Below, piece by piece: positions 51,501 through 59,855 of a stretch of 64,000 bases of DNA. Where the stretch lies: NCBI GenBank assembly GCA_018818785.1, contig JAHIRF010000002.1, positions 62,001 through 126,000 on the forward strand, given 5' to 3'. The notes below the pieces were generated by a model that was not told where the DNA came from, made no database searches, and saw only the letters and a program-made list of their open reading frames with translations. Position 1 is the stretch's first letter, and each line of letters starts with the position of its first letter. This DNA is from Thermoplasmatota archaeon (GTDB lineage: Archaea; Thermoplasmatota; Thermoplasmata; UBA10834). A program made the translations under genes and the position numbers.

Positions 51501-53375
51501 AGAATCGAGCTTGAATCGCACAGGCAGGCTCATACAGAACATTCAGAAACACTCGACCAGAGGTCACTAGAGCTTGAGCAAAGGGAGAAGGATGTCGCGA
51601 CCAGGGCTGCAGAACTAGATGCGTTACGATCCGACATCGAATCTGTGGAACAGGAACTTGTCAAGAGAGAAGACGCGCTCAAATCGGATAGGCTAGCCTT
51701 GCAGAGTACGCTATCAGAACTCGAATCGCAGCGGAGAGAGGTCGAGGAACTCAGGCTTGAGCATTCGGATGGAGAGGCTCAAGCCGCATCGAGACGCGAA
51801 GAGCTATCATCTCTTGAACATGATCTTGATCTGAGGAGAGTATCACTTGATGAGGCGATGTCGACGCTGGACGCGGAGAAGGCTGCTCTTGCTGTGGCAA
51901 TTAGCCAGTTCGAGGAACGGTCTTCATCATTCAATTCTGATAGGGTGCAATTGGACAAGAGTATCGAATCACTCTCGGCCGACCGTCAATCGCATGATGA
52001 GGCAGTTGCAAGATGGGAATCCGAGATAGCCGCCTCCAAAACCGAGATAGAAGCGCACAGACGAGAACTCGATGATAAGGATGCAGGTCTCAGAGAAATG
52101 GACGCTATCATCGCTGCGAAGGAGGATGAGCTGCGTGAAGGATCTGATGCGATCGAGAAGAAGCGTGAGGAGCTCGAAGCATTGGAGAACAGATTGTCTG
52201 ATATGGAAAAGAGTCTTTCTGAACGGATGTCGGGATTTGAGGCAGAGCATGAGGAACGGGCGAGCCGCATCTCCTCAAGTGAAGAGGAATACCGTAGGAG
52301 AATAAGTGAGCTCGAGGCACGCGAGACTGCACTGGCGTTGATGGAATCCGAAATGAAGCGCATATCAGAGGACGCATCTCTTTCCGCATCGGAAGAACGA
52401 GATGAGATGGACCGCCTCAGAAATGAATTGGAGCAGCAGAAGTCCGAGATAGACGCTGCGATGAAGACGTCGAGCGAAGTCCAGATGGCGATTGCTTCGA
52501 CGGAGGCAAGTCTGCTTGTGCGTGAGAGTGAGATATCGTCCAAGGAAGAGGAACTTGCCAACAAATATGCCGAATTACAGTCACAAATGGATAAGCACAC
52601 CTCCATTGAGACCGCCCTGAACATGAGGGAGCAAGGCGTTGATCAATCAATATCCGAATACCAGACTGTGCTGGATGATATCGCAAAGGAGAAGGATGCG
52701 CTTAGGGTCAAAGAGGAAGCGCTCAATAGGCGCGTGATCGAACTCGAGCGCGGCATAGATGAGTTCGAGCTGCTCCAGATCGAGCTGGACAGAGAGCGGT
52801 CATCCCTCGCCCAGAAGGACACTGGGCTGGATCAGCTTCGTCTTGAGCTGGAGAAGTGGCGAGAAGAGCTCATGGAGCGAAGGGAGAAGCTAGAGGAAGA
52901 AGTGCGCGAGCGGGTTGCCGAGATATCAAAGGAGATGGCTGTATCGAGGCCTAAGCCTGCGAGCCCTGATGGGGATGCACTCCTCAGACATGAACTCGAG
53001 CTTCGCCACATGGAAGAAGCAGCCAAAGTGAATGAACGCGATATGGAGAACCGCGAGAAGAATCTCATGATAGAGATGGAGAGGCTCGAGCGCGAGCGCG
53101 CCGAGATCCAGGACCTTTGGGAGAAGGTAGATGCTTCCAAGCAGGGTCTTGCATCGATTGACGGGAAGACTTTCGAGGAGCTCGAGAGGCGCCAAGGTGA
53201 ACTGGACGAACTATTCCTGAAGCTCTCAGACCGTGAGGCGACCATCAGAAATGATGAGCAGAGGCTTGAGGAGGAATGGACCCGGCTTCAATCAATCCAG
53301 GATGAGCTAGAGCAGCTGGCGAAGATCCTCAGAGACAAAGAGGATGAAATCAAAAGAATAGAAGAAGGATCATAG
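48516..53375 (+). CDS. Giant DUF835 plus coiled-coil protein (1619 residues)
   Basis: After a charged N-terminus (about 1-70), residues 70-210 match DUF835: TYLVEEERPEIAYSLFLSHL, GMIVSRTYPKNLKKAF, LVLIDSLEYLITNN. The following 1,400 residues are almost continuous heptad coiled coil rich in Glu, Arg, Ser and Leu, with repeated phrases such as LDSERTALEKEREEVRQ and SELESQRREVEELRLE. There is one break near a short Pro-rich stretch (SRPKPASPDGDAL). A single coiled coil of that size would be roughly 200 nm long. No ATPase, so it is not an SMC protein. It is most likely a structural or scaffolding element. There is no signal peptide or membrane helix. Confidence 0.8.
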   Translation: MNVIHMEPGTMGLRDKARESSAKVEEPASNQAVEALSQAERGTATDEPIETPRTDESRDETPKLKQLEPSMTYLVEEERPEIAYSLFLSHLADGKRGMIVSRTYPKNLKKAFNLKDVPVFWLTNAMDEDAIGPKDLERLNLTIKRFLEEGGGRLVLIDSLEYLITNNKFVSVMRLLQSIRDLVALQKAVCIVSLKSSTLESSKLGAIQRELEVYSPDESQPIPIRIDVEAKLLAELRQDEMMIEAQNLEEIREKLLSKERKLNEGAQRLDSERTALEKEREEVRQTLVKVRQTRKDLEDFRVTLTREEAQLASKVKSKLEKEMHALDSKKANLESVEKEIEARYLQLDKIVSLKTEQKMMEIQNESKRLEGERSRLVDLTARVESDRRSLDERIRTHHEKESLLESESTELRSRETGLDAKEHTFALSKVELEKERASIDSERKELDRIRKVQEDELSERRAVMDRSISEVSQREESVSRLTHEIDALRVRLVTEEQNLTEREAKVSGKLEEIADREKALASAEEEVRQRMEAAISSEEACEKRQSDLDDERKRLFDEVDQLKADTKSKLSELQQREEKLRSDEERFSSECGARKNALSEFESRLKERDANLSEQMAEIAIRENDLNALKSELESKRISLQEEKNAIVNERDSFAREVEDTMEKLALDRNALDQEKIEFENSSADIQRRTSELQSSYEDKLATIEEERREIDEKGYSVEEMKKILDQRSSDIAAQELKMAEERVELDQTRREHNKRSESFEEIERELANNQDNLKSTAELLQQTRSTLDERERVLKDQLLKNEAELAELEKKSIAVDEKITEFNGAKTELDAKSQEISSMQSELETWKIELDEIASGLRAKDENLQAREKELESTKMSLEAAGRESEARMDRISAEYSSKLASLEERDARIAETENALETVKTEMGELEKEVSGREQRLAEQERFIEERQREFDAAQNDLDEVRSSIEAERRLFEEERVRASDDLARMQAELESSRIELESHRQAHTEHSETLDQRSLELEQREKDVATRAAELDALRSDIESVEQELVKREDALKSDRLALQSTLSELESQRREVEELRLEHSDGEAQAASRREELSSLEHDLDLRRVSLDEAMSTLDAEKAALAVAISQFEERSSSFNSDRVQLDKSIESLSADRQSHDEAVARWESEIAASKTEIEAHRRELDDKDAGLREMDAIIAAKEDELREGSDAIEKKREELEALENRLSDMEKSLSERMSGFEAEHEERASRISSSEEEYRRRISELEARETALALMESEMKRISEDASLSASEERDEMDRLRNELEQQKSEIDAAMKTSSEVQMAIASTEASLLVRESEISSKEEELANKYAELQSQMDKHTSIETALNMREQGVDQSISEYQTVLDDIAKEKDALRVKEEALNRRVIELERGIDEFELLQIELDRERSSLAQKDTGLDQLRLELEKWREELMERREKLEEEVRERVAEISKEMAVSRPKPASPDGDALLRHELELRHMEEAAKVNERDMENREKNLMIEMERLERERAEIQDLWEKVDASKQGLASIDGKTFEELERRQGELDELFLKLSDREATIRNDEQRLEEEWTRLQSIQDELEQLAKILRDKEDEIKRIEEGS

Positions 53376-53414
53376 GTCCTGCAAAGGACCAATGTCCATG
53401 GTTTATGTGTTTTC

Positions 53415-54611
53415 TCAGAAAACCGTTAGCTTGCCAGCTACGATCTCATCGGTCAGCTTGTATATGGTCGCAAGCCTCTCATCAAAGATCGCTGCGGCTT
53501 CCTTCTGGTATTTCTTCTTGTCCACATTCGGCGCGAATATCATATTGGCGCTCGCCGCCTGTGGTTGATCTATGGGCTTCCCTATCTGAGACAGTATCCT
53601 GGTATGGACTTCAAGAATGTCACCCTTGCCCATCTTGTATATCTCATCGGCGACTCTGTTAGAGAGCAGGTTGTACAGCTTGCCGACATGTGTCACCGGG
53701 TTCTTACCTGCTGATGCCTCCATGCTCATTGGTCTCATAGGCGTAATGAGGCCGTTGGAGCGGTTTCCCCTGCCCACAGAGCCGTCGTCCCCGTTCTCCA
53801 TCGAAAGGCCGGACACTGTCAGGTAATAGATGTTCTTCTTGTAGTCGTCCGCGGTGTTAACGAACACTCTGAGATTCCTCTTTGTGTACTTTGATGCATA
53901 ATCCGCGATGCTCTCCCGGAGTTCGTCTACGACGCTCTTGTAATGGCTCTTGTCTGGGATCTTGGAGGATACCATCGCTGTGGCGACTGTCAGATCGATG
54001 TTCGAGCCGTTCCTGCAGGCCATGACCTTGACATCCTCGCCGACTTCCGGCATCTTCTTCCAGAGCTTGCCGTTGATATATCTCTCGGTGTCGAGGGTCA
54101 TCTTCTCAGTCTCGCTGAATGGTGCAAATCCGACCCCGAACGATGTATCGTTCGCCAACAGTCTCTGCGTTTCGTAGAGGCCAGTCAGATCAACGCTTCC
54201 CTGACCGATCATGCAGTCAAGGACAACGTCCCATTGGACATCGAGATTCTTGCAGGTCTTCTCAAGGTAGGAATATGCAGCCTTCATTGCGACGGTCCTG
54301 TACGGAAGACGCTCGCCATTGACATTAGTCGTCGCCCTGCCGACCAGGAGTATGTATATAGGTTCGAGGATCGAGCCGCCACCGAACTTTGGCGCGGACT
54401 GCCCACCCACTATCTGAGTCTCGTCAGTGTTGTGGTGCAAGATCCTGCCGTATCTCTCGATATACATCTGAGACAGTGCACGGCTCACACTCTCGGCAAG
54501 TCCGTCAGCAATGCTGTCCGGATGACCGATGCCTTTTCTTTCGACGAATTCAACAGTCTGCTTCTCAATTGGAGTGTGCGTCAACTCCTCTATTAGAATG
54601 TTCCTGTCCAT
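53415..54611 (-). CDS. S-adenosylmethionine synthetase, archaeal type
   Basis: From ATG 54611 the product has 398 residues, the archaeal MAT length, and differs from bacterial MetK. VEFVERKGIGHPDSIADGLAES (in part), HHNTDETQIVGGQSAPKFGGG, DCMIGQGSVDLTGLYE and SGLSMENGDDGSVGRGNRSNG are typical. It makes SAM from Met and ATP. It is the next gene after kamA on the same strand (97 bp), so SAM supply may be tied to the radical-SAM aminomutase. The frame can be extended to 54800 inside kamA but without family support. Confidence 0.95.
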   Translation of the reverse strand: MDRNILIEELTHTPIEKQTVEFVERKGIGHPDSIADGLAESVSRALSQMYIERYGRILHHNTDETQIVGGQSAPKFGGGSILEPIYILLVGRATTNVNGERLPYRTVAMKAAYSYLEKTCKNLDVQWDVVLDCMIGQGSVDLTGLYETQRLLANDTSFGVGFAPFSETEKMTLDTERYINGKLWKKMPEVGEDVKVMACRNGSNIDLTVATAMVSSKIPDKSHYKSVVDELRESIADYASKYTKRNLRVFVNTADDYKKNIYYLTVSGLSMENGDDGSVGRGNRSNGLITPMRPMSMEASAGKNPVTHVGKLYNLLSNRVADEIYKMGKGDILEVHTRILSQIGKPIDQPQAASANMIFAPNVDKKKYQKEAAAIFDERLATIYKLTDEIVAGKLTVF

Positions 54612-54708
54612 GCGCTCGCCTCGCAGGCTTGAATCCGAAGATATGATAATCATTCTTAATTGTTTCGGATTTAAGCAAAACGGATTCTGAAGGGGTTTGA
54701 TGGTCCTG

Positions 54709-55980
54709 TCAGTGCTTGTCGTAATGCTTTCGTCTCTCGGCCCTTGCGTTCCCCTCGGGTATAAGTGCGAATTTCTTACCCGACAGAACACCCGCGACAC
54801 CTTCTGTGCTCTCTATATTGCTATAATCCTTGCACATCTTGCAGTTGGGCGGACATGTGCTGACTCGGTCCTTTGGCTCGGGGTACTGGAAAGTGCCTCC
54901 CTCGTAGTTCCTTAGCACTATGCGTTTGTCTGACATGCTTACGAAGTAATTGGGACTCAGCGGGATCTTCCCTCCGCCACCGGGGGCATCGACTATGAAC
55001 AACGGTACCGCATATCCCGAAGTGTGCCCTCTCAGGGCCTCTTGGATCTCCATACCCTTAGCGACCGATGTCCTGAAGTGTTCAATCCCTCGGGACATGT
55101 CGCACTGGTAGTAGTAGTATGGTCTGCATCTCATTTTGACGAGTTCGTGGACCAGTTTCTTCATTATCGTCGGACAATCGTTTATTCCCTTGAGAAGAAC
55201 GCTCTGGTTTCCGACAGGGATACCCGCGTCTGCAAGCCTCTCCACAGCAGCCTTCGCCTCTGGGGTTATCTCCTTGGGGTGGTTGAAGTGAGTATTGAGC
55301 CAGATGGGGTGGTACTTCTTCAGCATATCGCATAGTTCGGGTGTTATCCTCTGGGGCAGGACGCATGGCGTCCTACTTCCCAGTCTCACGATCTCGACAT
55401 GATCGATTGCCTGCAGCCTTGATATTATGCCTTCCAGGACCTTGTCGGACACGGTCAGTGGGTCTCCGCCTGAAAGCAATACGTCCCGTATCTCTTCGTG
55501 CTCTTCGATGTATTTTATGACGGCGTCTATCGTGTTGGAATCTCTTTCTGTATCCGTCTGGCCTGCGAGCCTCCTCCGGGTGCAGTGCCTGCAGTACATG
55601 CCGCATTGATCGGTTATCAGGAAGAGCACCTTGTCGGGATATCTGTGGGTCAATCCATGGACGGGTGAATCTATGTCTTCGAACAGCGGGTCCTCCATGT
55701 CGTCGTCGCTGAAATCGATCTCCTTGGCCGTCGGGACCGCCTGCAACCTCACAGGACAATGCGGGTCGTTGGGATCCATGAGTGTCGCGTAGAACGGCGT
55801 TATTGCCATCCTGAGAATTCTCAATGAGTCCCGGACTCCCGCCTCCTCCTCCGGGGTGAGATTGATCACTTGCTTCAATTGATCGACGCTAGTGATCCTG
55901 TTCCTCAACTGCCATTTCCAATCGTTCCATTCCTCGGGGGTGACGTCCTTCCATAGAGGGATGTCCTTGTAAGACCGCAT
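54709..55980 (-). CDS. kamA: L-lysine 2,3-aminomutase (radical SAM, PLP)
   Basis: From ATG 55980 (GAGGTAGTG upstream) the product has 423 residues. It converts L-lysine to beta-lysine. The radical-SAM motif is CGMYCRHC, and DVLLSGGDPLTVSD is conserved. The PLP and substrate region includes YYYQCDMSRGIEHFRT and FIVDAPGGGGK. Both Asp residues that hold the lysine side-chain amine in the clostridial enzyme (YQCD and VDAPGGG) are present, which argues against the glutamate 2,3-aminomutase subgroup. The C-terminal Cys cluster CPPNCKMCKDY fits the zinc site. The usual archaeal partner AblB is not nearby. A thiolase/CoA-transferase/aminotransferase operon is divergent instead. Confidence 0.93.
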   Translation of the reverse strand: MRSYKDIPLWKDVTPEEWNDWKWQLRNRITSVDQLKQVINLTPEEEAGVRDSLRILRMAITPFYATLMDPNDPHCPVRLQAVPTAKEIDFSDDDMEDPLFEDIDSPVHGLTHRYPDKVLFLITDQCGMYCRHCTRRRLAGQTDTERDSNTIDAVIKYIEEHEEIRDVLLSGGDPLTVSDKVLEGIISRLQAIDHVEIVRLGSRTPCVLPQRITPELCDMLKKYHPIWLNTHFNHPKEITPEAKAAVERLADAGIPVGNQSVLLKGINDCPTIMKKLVHELVKMRCRPYYYYQCDMSRGIEHFRTSVAKGMEIQEALRGHTSGYAVPLFIVDAPGGGGKIPLSPNYFVSMSDKRIVLRNYEGGTFQYPEPKDRVSTCPPNCKMCKDYSNIESTEGVAGVLSGKKFALIPEGNARAERRKHYDKH

Positions 55981-56172
55981 GAGCACTACCTCGTCAAATG
56001 TTCGAGTGACTCAATATTAGACTCCGTATTTATCATCTGCTCAGGCTATCGTCGAACTTGTTACGAACGTCGTTCACAGAATACGAAAAAGGGAACATGT
56101 GACCACACATAACCATACGGATTCGTAAAGCGTTGTCTAAAACGGTTCAGAGATGTCATGTTATTCACCAAT

Positions 56173-56181
56173 GGTTATATA
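56173..56181 (+). promoter_or_regulatory. TATA box of the thiolase-aminotransferase operon
   Basis: GGTTATATAGCC contains TTATATAG about 118 nt before ATG 56297, predicting a leader of roughly 90-95 nt. The leader has no obvious leader peptide. Confidence 0.5.
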
Positions 56182-56296
56182 GCCGAATCCGTGTTTCGAA
56201 AAATTGCCATACCAGACTCGCAGAATGGCTGCTGACGACCAGTCGCACAAGATAATGCGCGCGGCCGGGCTTGGCGAGCAATGCGAGGGACTTAAC

Positions 56297-57463
56297 ATGA
56301 GGAAAGTAGCGATTGTCGGAGCGGGGCAAAGCAAGTACGGTGAATTTCCCGAGAAGGGGATAAAGGAACTCTTCTTCGAAGCGTACCAGGACATGGCTTC
56401 CAGTGTGGATAAGAATTACGACCCCAAACTTGTCGAGAGTGCATACATCGGCAACCTGGGATCTGGCGGATTCCAGCTGGGAAACATGTCCGCGCTCGTA
56501 GCGGAATACGCCGGACTGCCATACATACACACAGTCAGGATTGAGAACGCATGCGCATCAGGCGGCTACGCATTGGTGGCCGCAATTATGGACGTGTTGT
56601 CGGGCACCCACAAGATGGTCATTGCTGGTGGCGTCGAGAAGATGACCGATGTTTCGGGTATGAAGCAGAAATATTGGCTGGGGGTGTCCGGAGATACTGA
56701 GTACGAGAGACTTGCCGGGACGACCTTTGCTGGTCTTTACTCTCTGATAGCCCACAGACACATGCACGAGTTCGGGACCAAGAGGGAGCACCTGTCGATG
56801 GTGGCCGTGAAGAACCACAAGAACGGTGCCCAGAACCCGAAGGCCCAGTTCCAGAGGGAGATCTCACTGGAGCAGGCGATGAAGTCTCCAATAGTGGCAT
56901 ATCCACTGAACCTGTTCGATTGCTGCTCGACGACGGATGGTGCGTCTTCCGTCCTTGTCTGTGACGCTGAGATCGCGAAGCAGTTTACCGACACGCCGAT
57001 ATATGTAACAGGTTTCGGCACATCCAGCGATTACCTGGCAATACATGACAGGGCTAGGACGGTCACTCTGGAAGGCAGCAGACGGGCAGGGGAGCACGCA
57101 TACAAGATGGCGGGCAGGACCCCGAAGGACATGAACCTGGCGGAGGTCCATGACTGTTTCACGATTGCAGAGCTCCTTGCAACCGAGGACCTAGGTTTCT
57201 GCGAGAAGGGCAAGGCGGGTCAATTCATTGAGGAAGGCCACACCCAGATAGGTGGCGATATGCCGATTAACCCGAGCGGAGGCCTCAAGTCAAAGGGGCA
57301 CCCAATTGGCTCCACCGGAACGGGACAGGCATACGAAATGTTCAACCAGCTACGTGGAAAAGTTGAGAAACCGGTCCGTCAGGTCAAGGATGCCGAGATA
57401 GGGCTTATACACAATGTCGGCGGGTCCGGCGGTACTGTGTCCGTCTCTATAATGGAAAGGTGA
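56297..57463 (+). CDS. Thiolase (archaeal/SCP-x type acetyl-CoA acetyltransferase)
   Basis: From ATG 56297 (GAGGGAC upstream) the product has 388 residues. The nucleophile Cys86 is in ENACASGGYALVAA. HDCFTIAELLATEDLGF and NPSGGLKSKGHPIGSTGTGQ (catalytic His) follow, and the end HNVGGSGGTVSVSIM has no second Cys, as in SCP-x-type thiolases. Such enzymes work with a DUF35 partner (gene 58498). In archaea this trio usually makes acetoacetyl-CoA for HMG-CoA. Here the company of CoA-transferase and aminotransferase genes suggests thiolytic cleavage of a beta-keto acyl-CoA. First gene of a six-gene operon. Confidence 0.9.
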   Translation: MRKVAIVGAGQSKYGEFPEKGIKELFFEAYQDMASSVDKNYDPKLVESAYIGNLGSGGFQLGNMSALVAEYAGLPYIHTVRIENACASGGYALVAAIMDVLSGTHKMVIAGGVEKMTDVSGMKQKYWLGVSGDTEYERLAGTTFAGLYSLIAHRHMHEFGTKREHLSMVAVKNHKNGAQNPKAQFQREISLEQAMKSPIVAYPLNLFDCCSTTDGASSVLVCDAEIAKQFTDTPIYVTGFGTSSDYLAIHDRARTVTLEGSRRAGEHAYKMAGRTPKDMNLAEVHDCFTIAELLATEDLGFCEKGKAGQFIEEGHTQIGGDMPINPSGGLKSKGHPIGSTGTGQAYEMFNQLRGKVEKPVRQVKDAEIGLIHNVGGSGGTVSVSIMER

Positions 57464-57469
57464 ATCTAG

Positions 57470-58486
57470 ATGGCAATAGGAATATCTGGATACAGCGTAT
57501 ATGTCCCGAGGCTCAGGATCAAGAAGGAAGATTATGCCAAGGCATGGGGATCATTCCAGGCACCAGGCGTGAGTGAGAAGTCCGTGATGAGCTTCGATGA
57601 GGATGTGCTCACGGCAGCCGCGAAAGTCTCCAGAACGGCCCTTGCATCAGTCCCCATAGGGCAAGAGAAGGTAACGCGATTCGCCCTGGCATCCACCTCC
57701 GCGCCGTATCTCGAGAAGATGCTCTCGGGGATGGTAGTTGTGAACGTAGGGATGCCGAGTTCGACTTTCTGCAGTGATCATACCTCATCTACGAGGGCCG
57801 GCACTGAGGCCATGATATCCGCCTTCGAGCACTTGAAAGCCGTCCCGAGCGGGCTTGCGGTAGTCGCTGCTGCAGACGCGCCAAAGGCGAGCATGTGGGA
57901 TTCCACCGAGCATGCACTGGGTGCCGGAGCAGCCGGTTTCGCGCTCTCATCGGATGACCTCATCGCAGAGTTCGAAGGCTCTGCATCTTTCGCCATGGAA
58001 CACTTCGGAGAGCGCTTCAGACCGTCGAACGAGGATATGATCATAGACTTGGGCGTGAAGAAATTTTCACAGAAGGCGTTTGTAAGTGCCACGACGAAGG
58101 CGTGCTCCTCGCTGATGAAGAAGATCGGGTCAAAACCTGAGGATTATGCCCACGTCGTCATTCAGCAACCAGATGCCAAGACCCCGGCATCTGTCGCAGG
58201 CAAGATGGCCTTCGATGCTACGAAGCTCGAATCTGGTATGATATCCACAAGCCTTGGAGACCTCGGCGCTGCATCCACACCCGTTGGGCTAGTGTCAGCA
58301 CTCGAGGCGGCGAAGGTAGGCGAGAGGATCATGGTCGTATCCTATGGCTCCGGTGCAGCCAGCGATGCCCTGAGCTTCAAGGTAGTGAGTGAGAAGAAAA
58401 CGAAGCCGAGTTTGAAGGAACAGCTCGAGAAGAAGGAGTACATCGACTACATCCAGTACCTCAAACTCAAGGGAGCGCTAAAGTGA
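57470..58486 (+). CDS. HMG-CoA-synthase-like protein lacking catalytic Cys and His
   Basis: This 338-residue thiolase-fold protein is colinear with archaeal HMG-CoA synthase: GISGYSVYVPRLRIKKEDYAKAWG, SVMSFDEDVLTAAAKVSR with the conserved Glu44, and VSYGSGAASDALSFKV. By eye, the nucleophile motif ACKAGT of archaeal enzymes aligns with STRAGT, so Cys becomes Thr108. The His of FHQPN aligns with Gln232 in IQQPDAK. A Cys101 lies nearby but out of register. The protein is therefore probably not an HMG-CoA synthase. It may be a structural or specificity subunit of the thiolase-DUF35 complex. It follows the thiolase by six bases. Confidence 0.75.
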   Translation: MAIGISGYSVYVPRLRIKKEDYAKAWGSFQAPGVSEKSVMSFDEDVLTAAAKVSRTALASVPIGQEKVTRFALASTSAPYLEKMLSGMVVVNVGMPSSTFCSDHTSSTRAGTEAMISAFEHLKAVPSGLAVVAAADAPKASMWDSTEHALGAGAAGFALSSDDLIAEFEGSASFAMEHFGERFRPSNEDMIIDLGVKKFSQKAFVSATTKACSSLMKKIGSKPEDYAHVVIQQPDAKTPASVAGKMAFDATKLESGMISTSLGDLGAASTPVGLVSALEAAKVGERIMVVSYGSGAASDALSFKVVSEKKTKPSLKEQLEKKEYIDYIQYLKLKGALK

Positions 58487-58497
58487 GGTGAACAGAT

Positions 58498-58923
58498 ATG
58501 GCACATGTTTCAGTCCCAATGTATTGGAGGACCATCCCCCAAAGGTACAAGATGATAGGCCAGAAGTGCAAGAAGTGTGGAGCGGTCAACTTTCCCCCGA
58601 AGGGTGTGTGCAAATACTGCAACGCCTCTTCAGAGTTCGAGGAGATCCAGCTCAGTGGAAAGGGCAAGATACACACCTTCGTGCTGATAGGGGCCGGCGG
58701 TGCTCCACCAGAGTTCGCAGAACAGATGAGGGCCGGCGGGTCCTATCCCGTCGCGATCGTCGAGCTCGCGGAAGGAGCCAAGGTCATCGGTCAGATGACC
58801 GATGTCAATCCGAAAGATGTCAAGTTTGACATGCCCGTCCGTGCTGAGTTGAAGAAGGTCTACGTCGAAGAGGGCGTAATCAGATATGGTTTCAAGTTCA
58901 CACCTGATTTGGAGGGGAACTGA
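58498..58923 (+). CDS. DUF35 zinc-ribbon/OB-fold protein
   Basis: This 141-residue protein has the DUF35 layout. An N-terminal helix (MYWRTIPQRYKMIG) precedes a zinc ribbon with Cys24, Cys27, Cys38 and Cys41 (CKKCGAVNFPPKGVCKYC). An OB fold follows (GKIHTFVLIG, YPVAIVELAEGAKVIGQM). DUF35 proteins hold the thiolase and HMG-CoA-synthase-like subunits together and channel acyl-CoA, as in the archaeal mevalonate complex and BbsA of benzylsuccinate oxidation. It sits between the HMG-CoA-synthase-like and CoA-transferase genes with minimal gaps. Confidence 0.9.
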   Translation: MAHVSVPMYWRTIPQRYKMIGQKCKKCGAVNFPPKGVCKYCNASSEFEEIQLSGKGKIHTFVLIGAGGAPPEFAEQMRAGGSYPVAIVELAEGAKVIGQMTDVNPKDVKFDMPVRAELKKVYVEEGVIRYGFKFTPDLEGN

Positions 58924-58924
58924 T

Positions 58925-59842
58925 ATGGATTCCACGAAATTGATGACAATGAAGGATGCTGTGTCCAAGTTCGTCAAGGATGGAGATGCGGTGTACCTGG
59001 CCGGGTTCACTCACATGATCCCGTTCGCTGCAGGACATGAGATCATCAGGCAGAAGCGTAAGGACCTGACATTATGTAGGGCGACTCCTGATATCATCTA
59101 TGACCAGATGATTGCAGCAGGCTGTGCCAAGAGAATGATGTTCAGCTATGCAGGAAACCCTGGCGTGGGCTCACTCAGATGCTTCCGAAGGGCCCTCGAG
59201 AAGGGTGTCCCGAAGCCCATCGAGATTGAGGAGTATACTCACTTCGGTCTTTCGGGGAGATTGTTTGCAGGAGCTACCAAGATGCCATTCCTCCCGATGA
59301 GGACAAATTTAGGCTCGGACCTTCCCCCAGAGAACCCTATGATGAAGACCATCAAGAATCCGTACACGGGCGAGGAAGTCTCGATCGTTCCGCCATTGAA
59401 CCCGGATGTTGCCGTAGTGCATGTGCAGAGGGCTGATGCGAAGGGCAACTGCCATATCTGGGGCATAACTGGCGAGCAGAAGGATGCGGCGTTCGCTGCC
59501 AAGAAAGTCATCATAAGCTGTGAGGAGATCGTGGACGAATCTGTTATCCGATCGGACCCGAACAGGACTCTGATACCAGATTTCGTCTCGCATGCCGTAG
59601 TATGCGAGCCCTGGTGTGCCCATCCATCATATACGCAGGGATATTACGACAGGGACAACGAGTTCTACATGCAATGGGACGACATCACGAAGGAGCATGA
59701 GACGACTATGAAGTACCTGGATGAATGGGTGTACGGAGTAGAGGACCGAGCTGCATACATGAAGAAGCTCTCGTCCGAGAAAGTGTTGAAGCTCCTTCCA
59801 AAGGCCGCTTACAGCGCGCCTGTGAACTATGGGAGTGTTTGA
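58925..59842 (+). CDS. Family I CoA-transferase, alpha subunit
   Basis: This 305-residue protein (ATG 58925, GGAGGGGAACTG upstream) belongs to the GctA/IpdA/3-oxoacid CoA-transferase subunit A group: MKDAVSKFVKDGDAVYLAGF, AGCAKRMMFSYAGNPGVGSL, SIVPPLNPDVAVVHVQRADAKGN and a C-terminal DEWVYGVEDRAAYM. It partners with the beta subunit just downstream. The substrate cannot be read. The GctA-like layout points to a branched, hydroxy or keto acid and not acetoacetate in particular. Confidence 0.87.
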   Translation: MDSTKLMTMKDAVSKFVKDGDAVYLAGFTHMIPFAAGHEIIRQKRKDLTLCRATPDIIYDQMIAAGCAKRMMFSYAGNPGVGSLRCFRRALEKGVPKPIEIEEYTHFGLSGRLFAGATKMPFLPMRTNLGSDLPPENPMMKTIKNPYTGEEVSIVPPLNPDVAVVHVQRADAKGNCHIWGITGEQKDAAFAAKKVIISCEEIVDESVIRSDPNRTLIPDFVSHAVVCEPWCAHPSYTQGYYDRDNEFYMQWDDITKEHETTMKYLDEWVYGVEDRAAYMKKLSSEKVLKLLPKAAYSAPVNYGSV

Positions 59843-59855
59843 GGAGGTCATGAAG

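Noticed and set aside
49931..52624. Long Ser-rich minus-strand frames opposite the coiled-coil giant
   Set aside because: The repetitive Glu/Arg/Leu codons on the coding strand produce open Ser/Phe-rich antisense frames. No start signals.
54709..55980. Glutamate 2,3-aminomutase
   Set aside because: The two Asp residues that bind the lysine side chain are both present, and the C-terminal Cys cluster is complete.
56297..58923. Plain mevalonate-pathway thiolase/HMG-CoA synthase/DUF35 set
   Set aside because: The synthase-like member appears to lack catalytic Cys and His, and the operon continues into CoA-transferase and aminotransferase genes.
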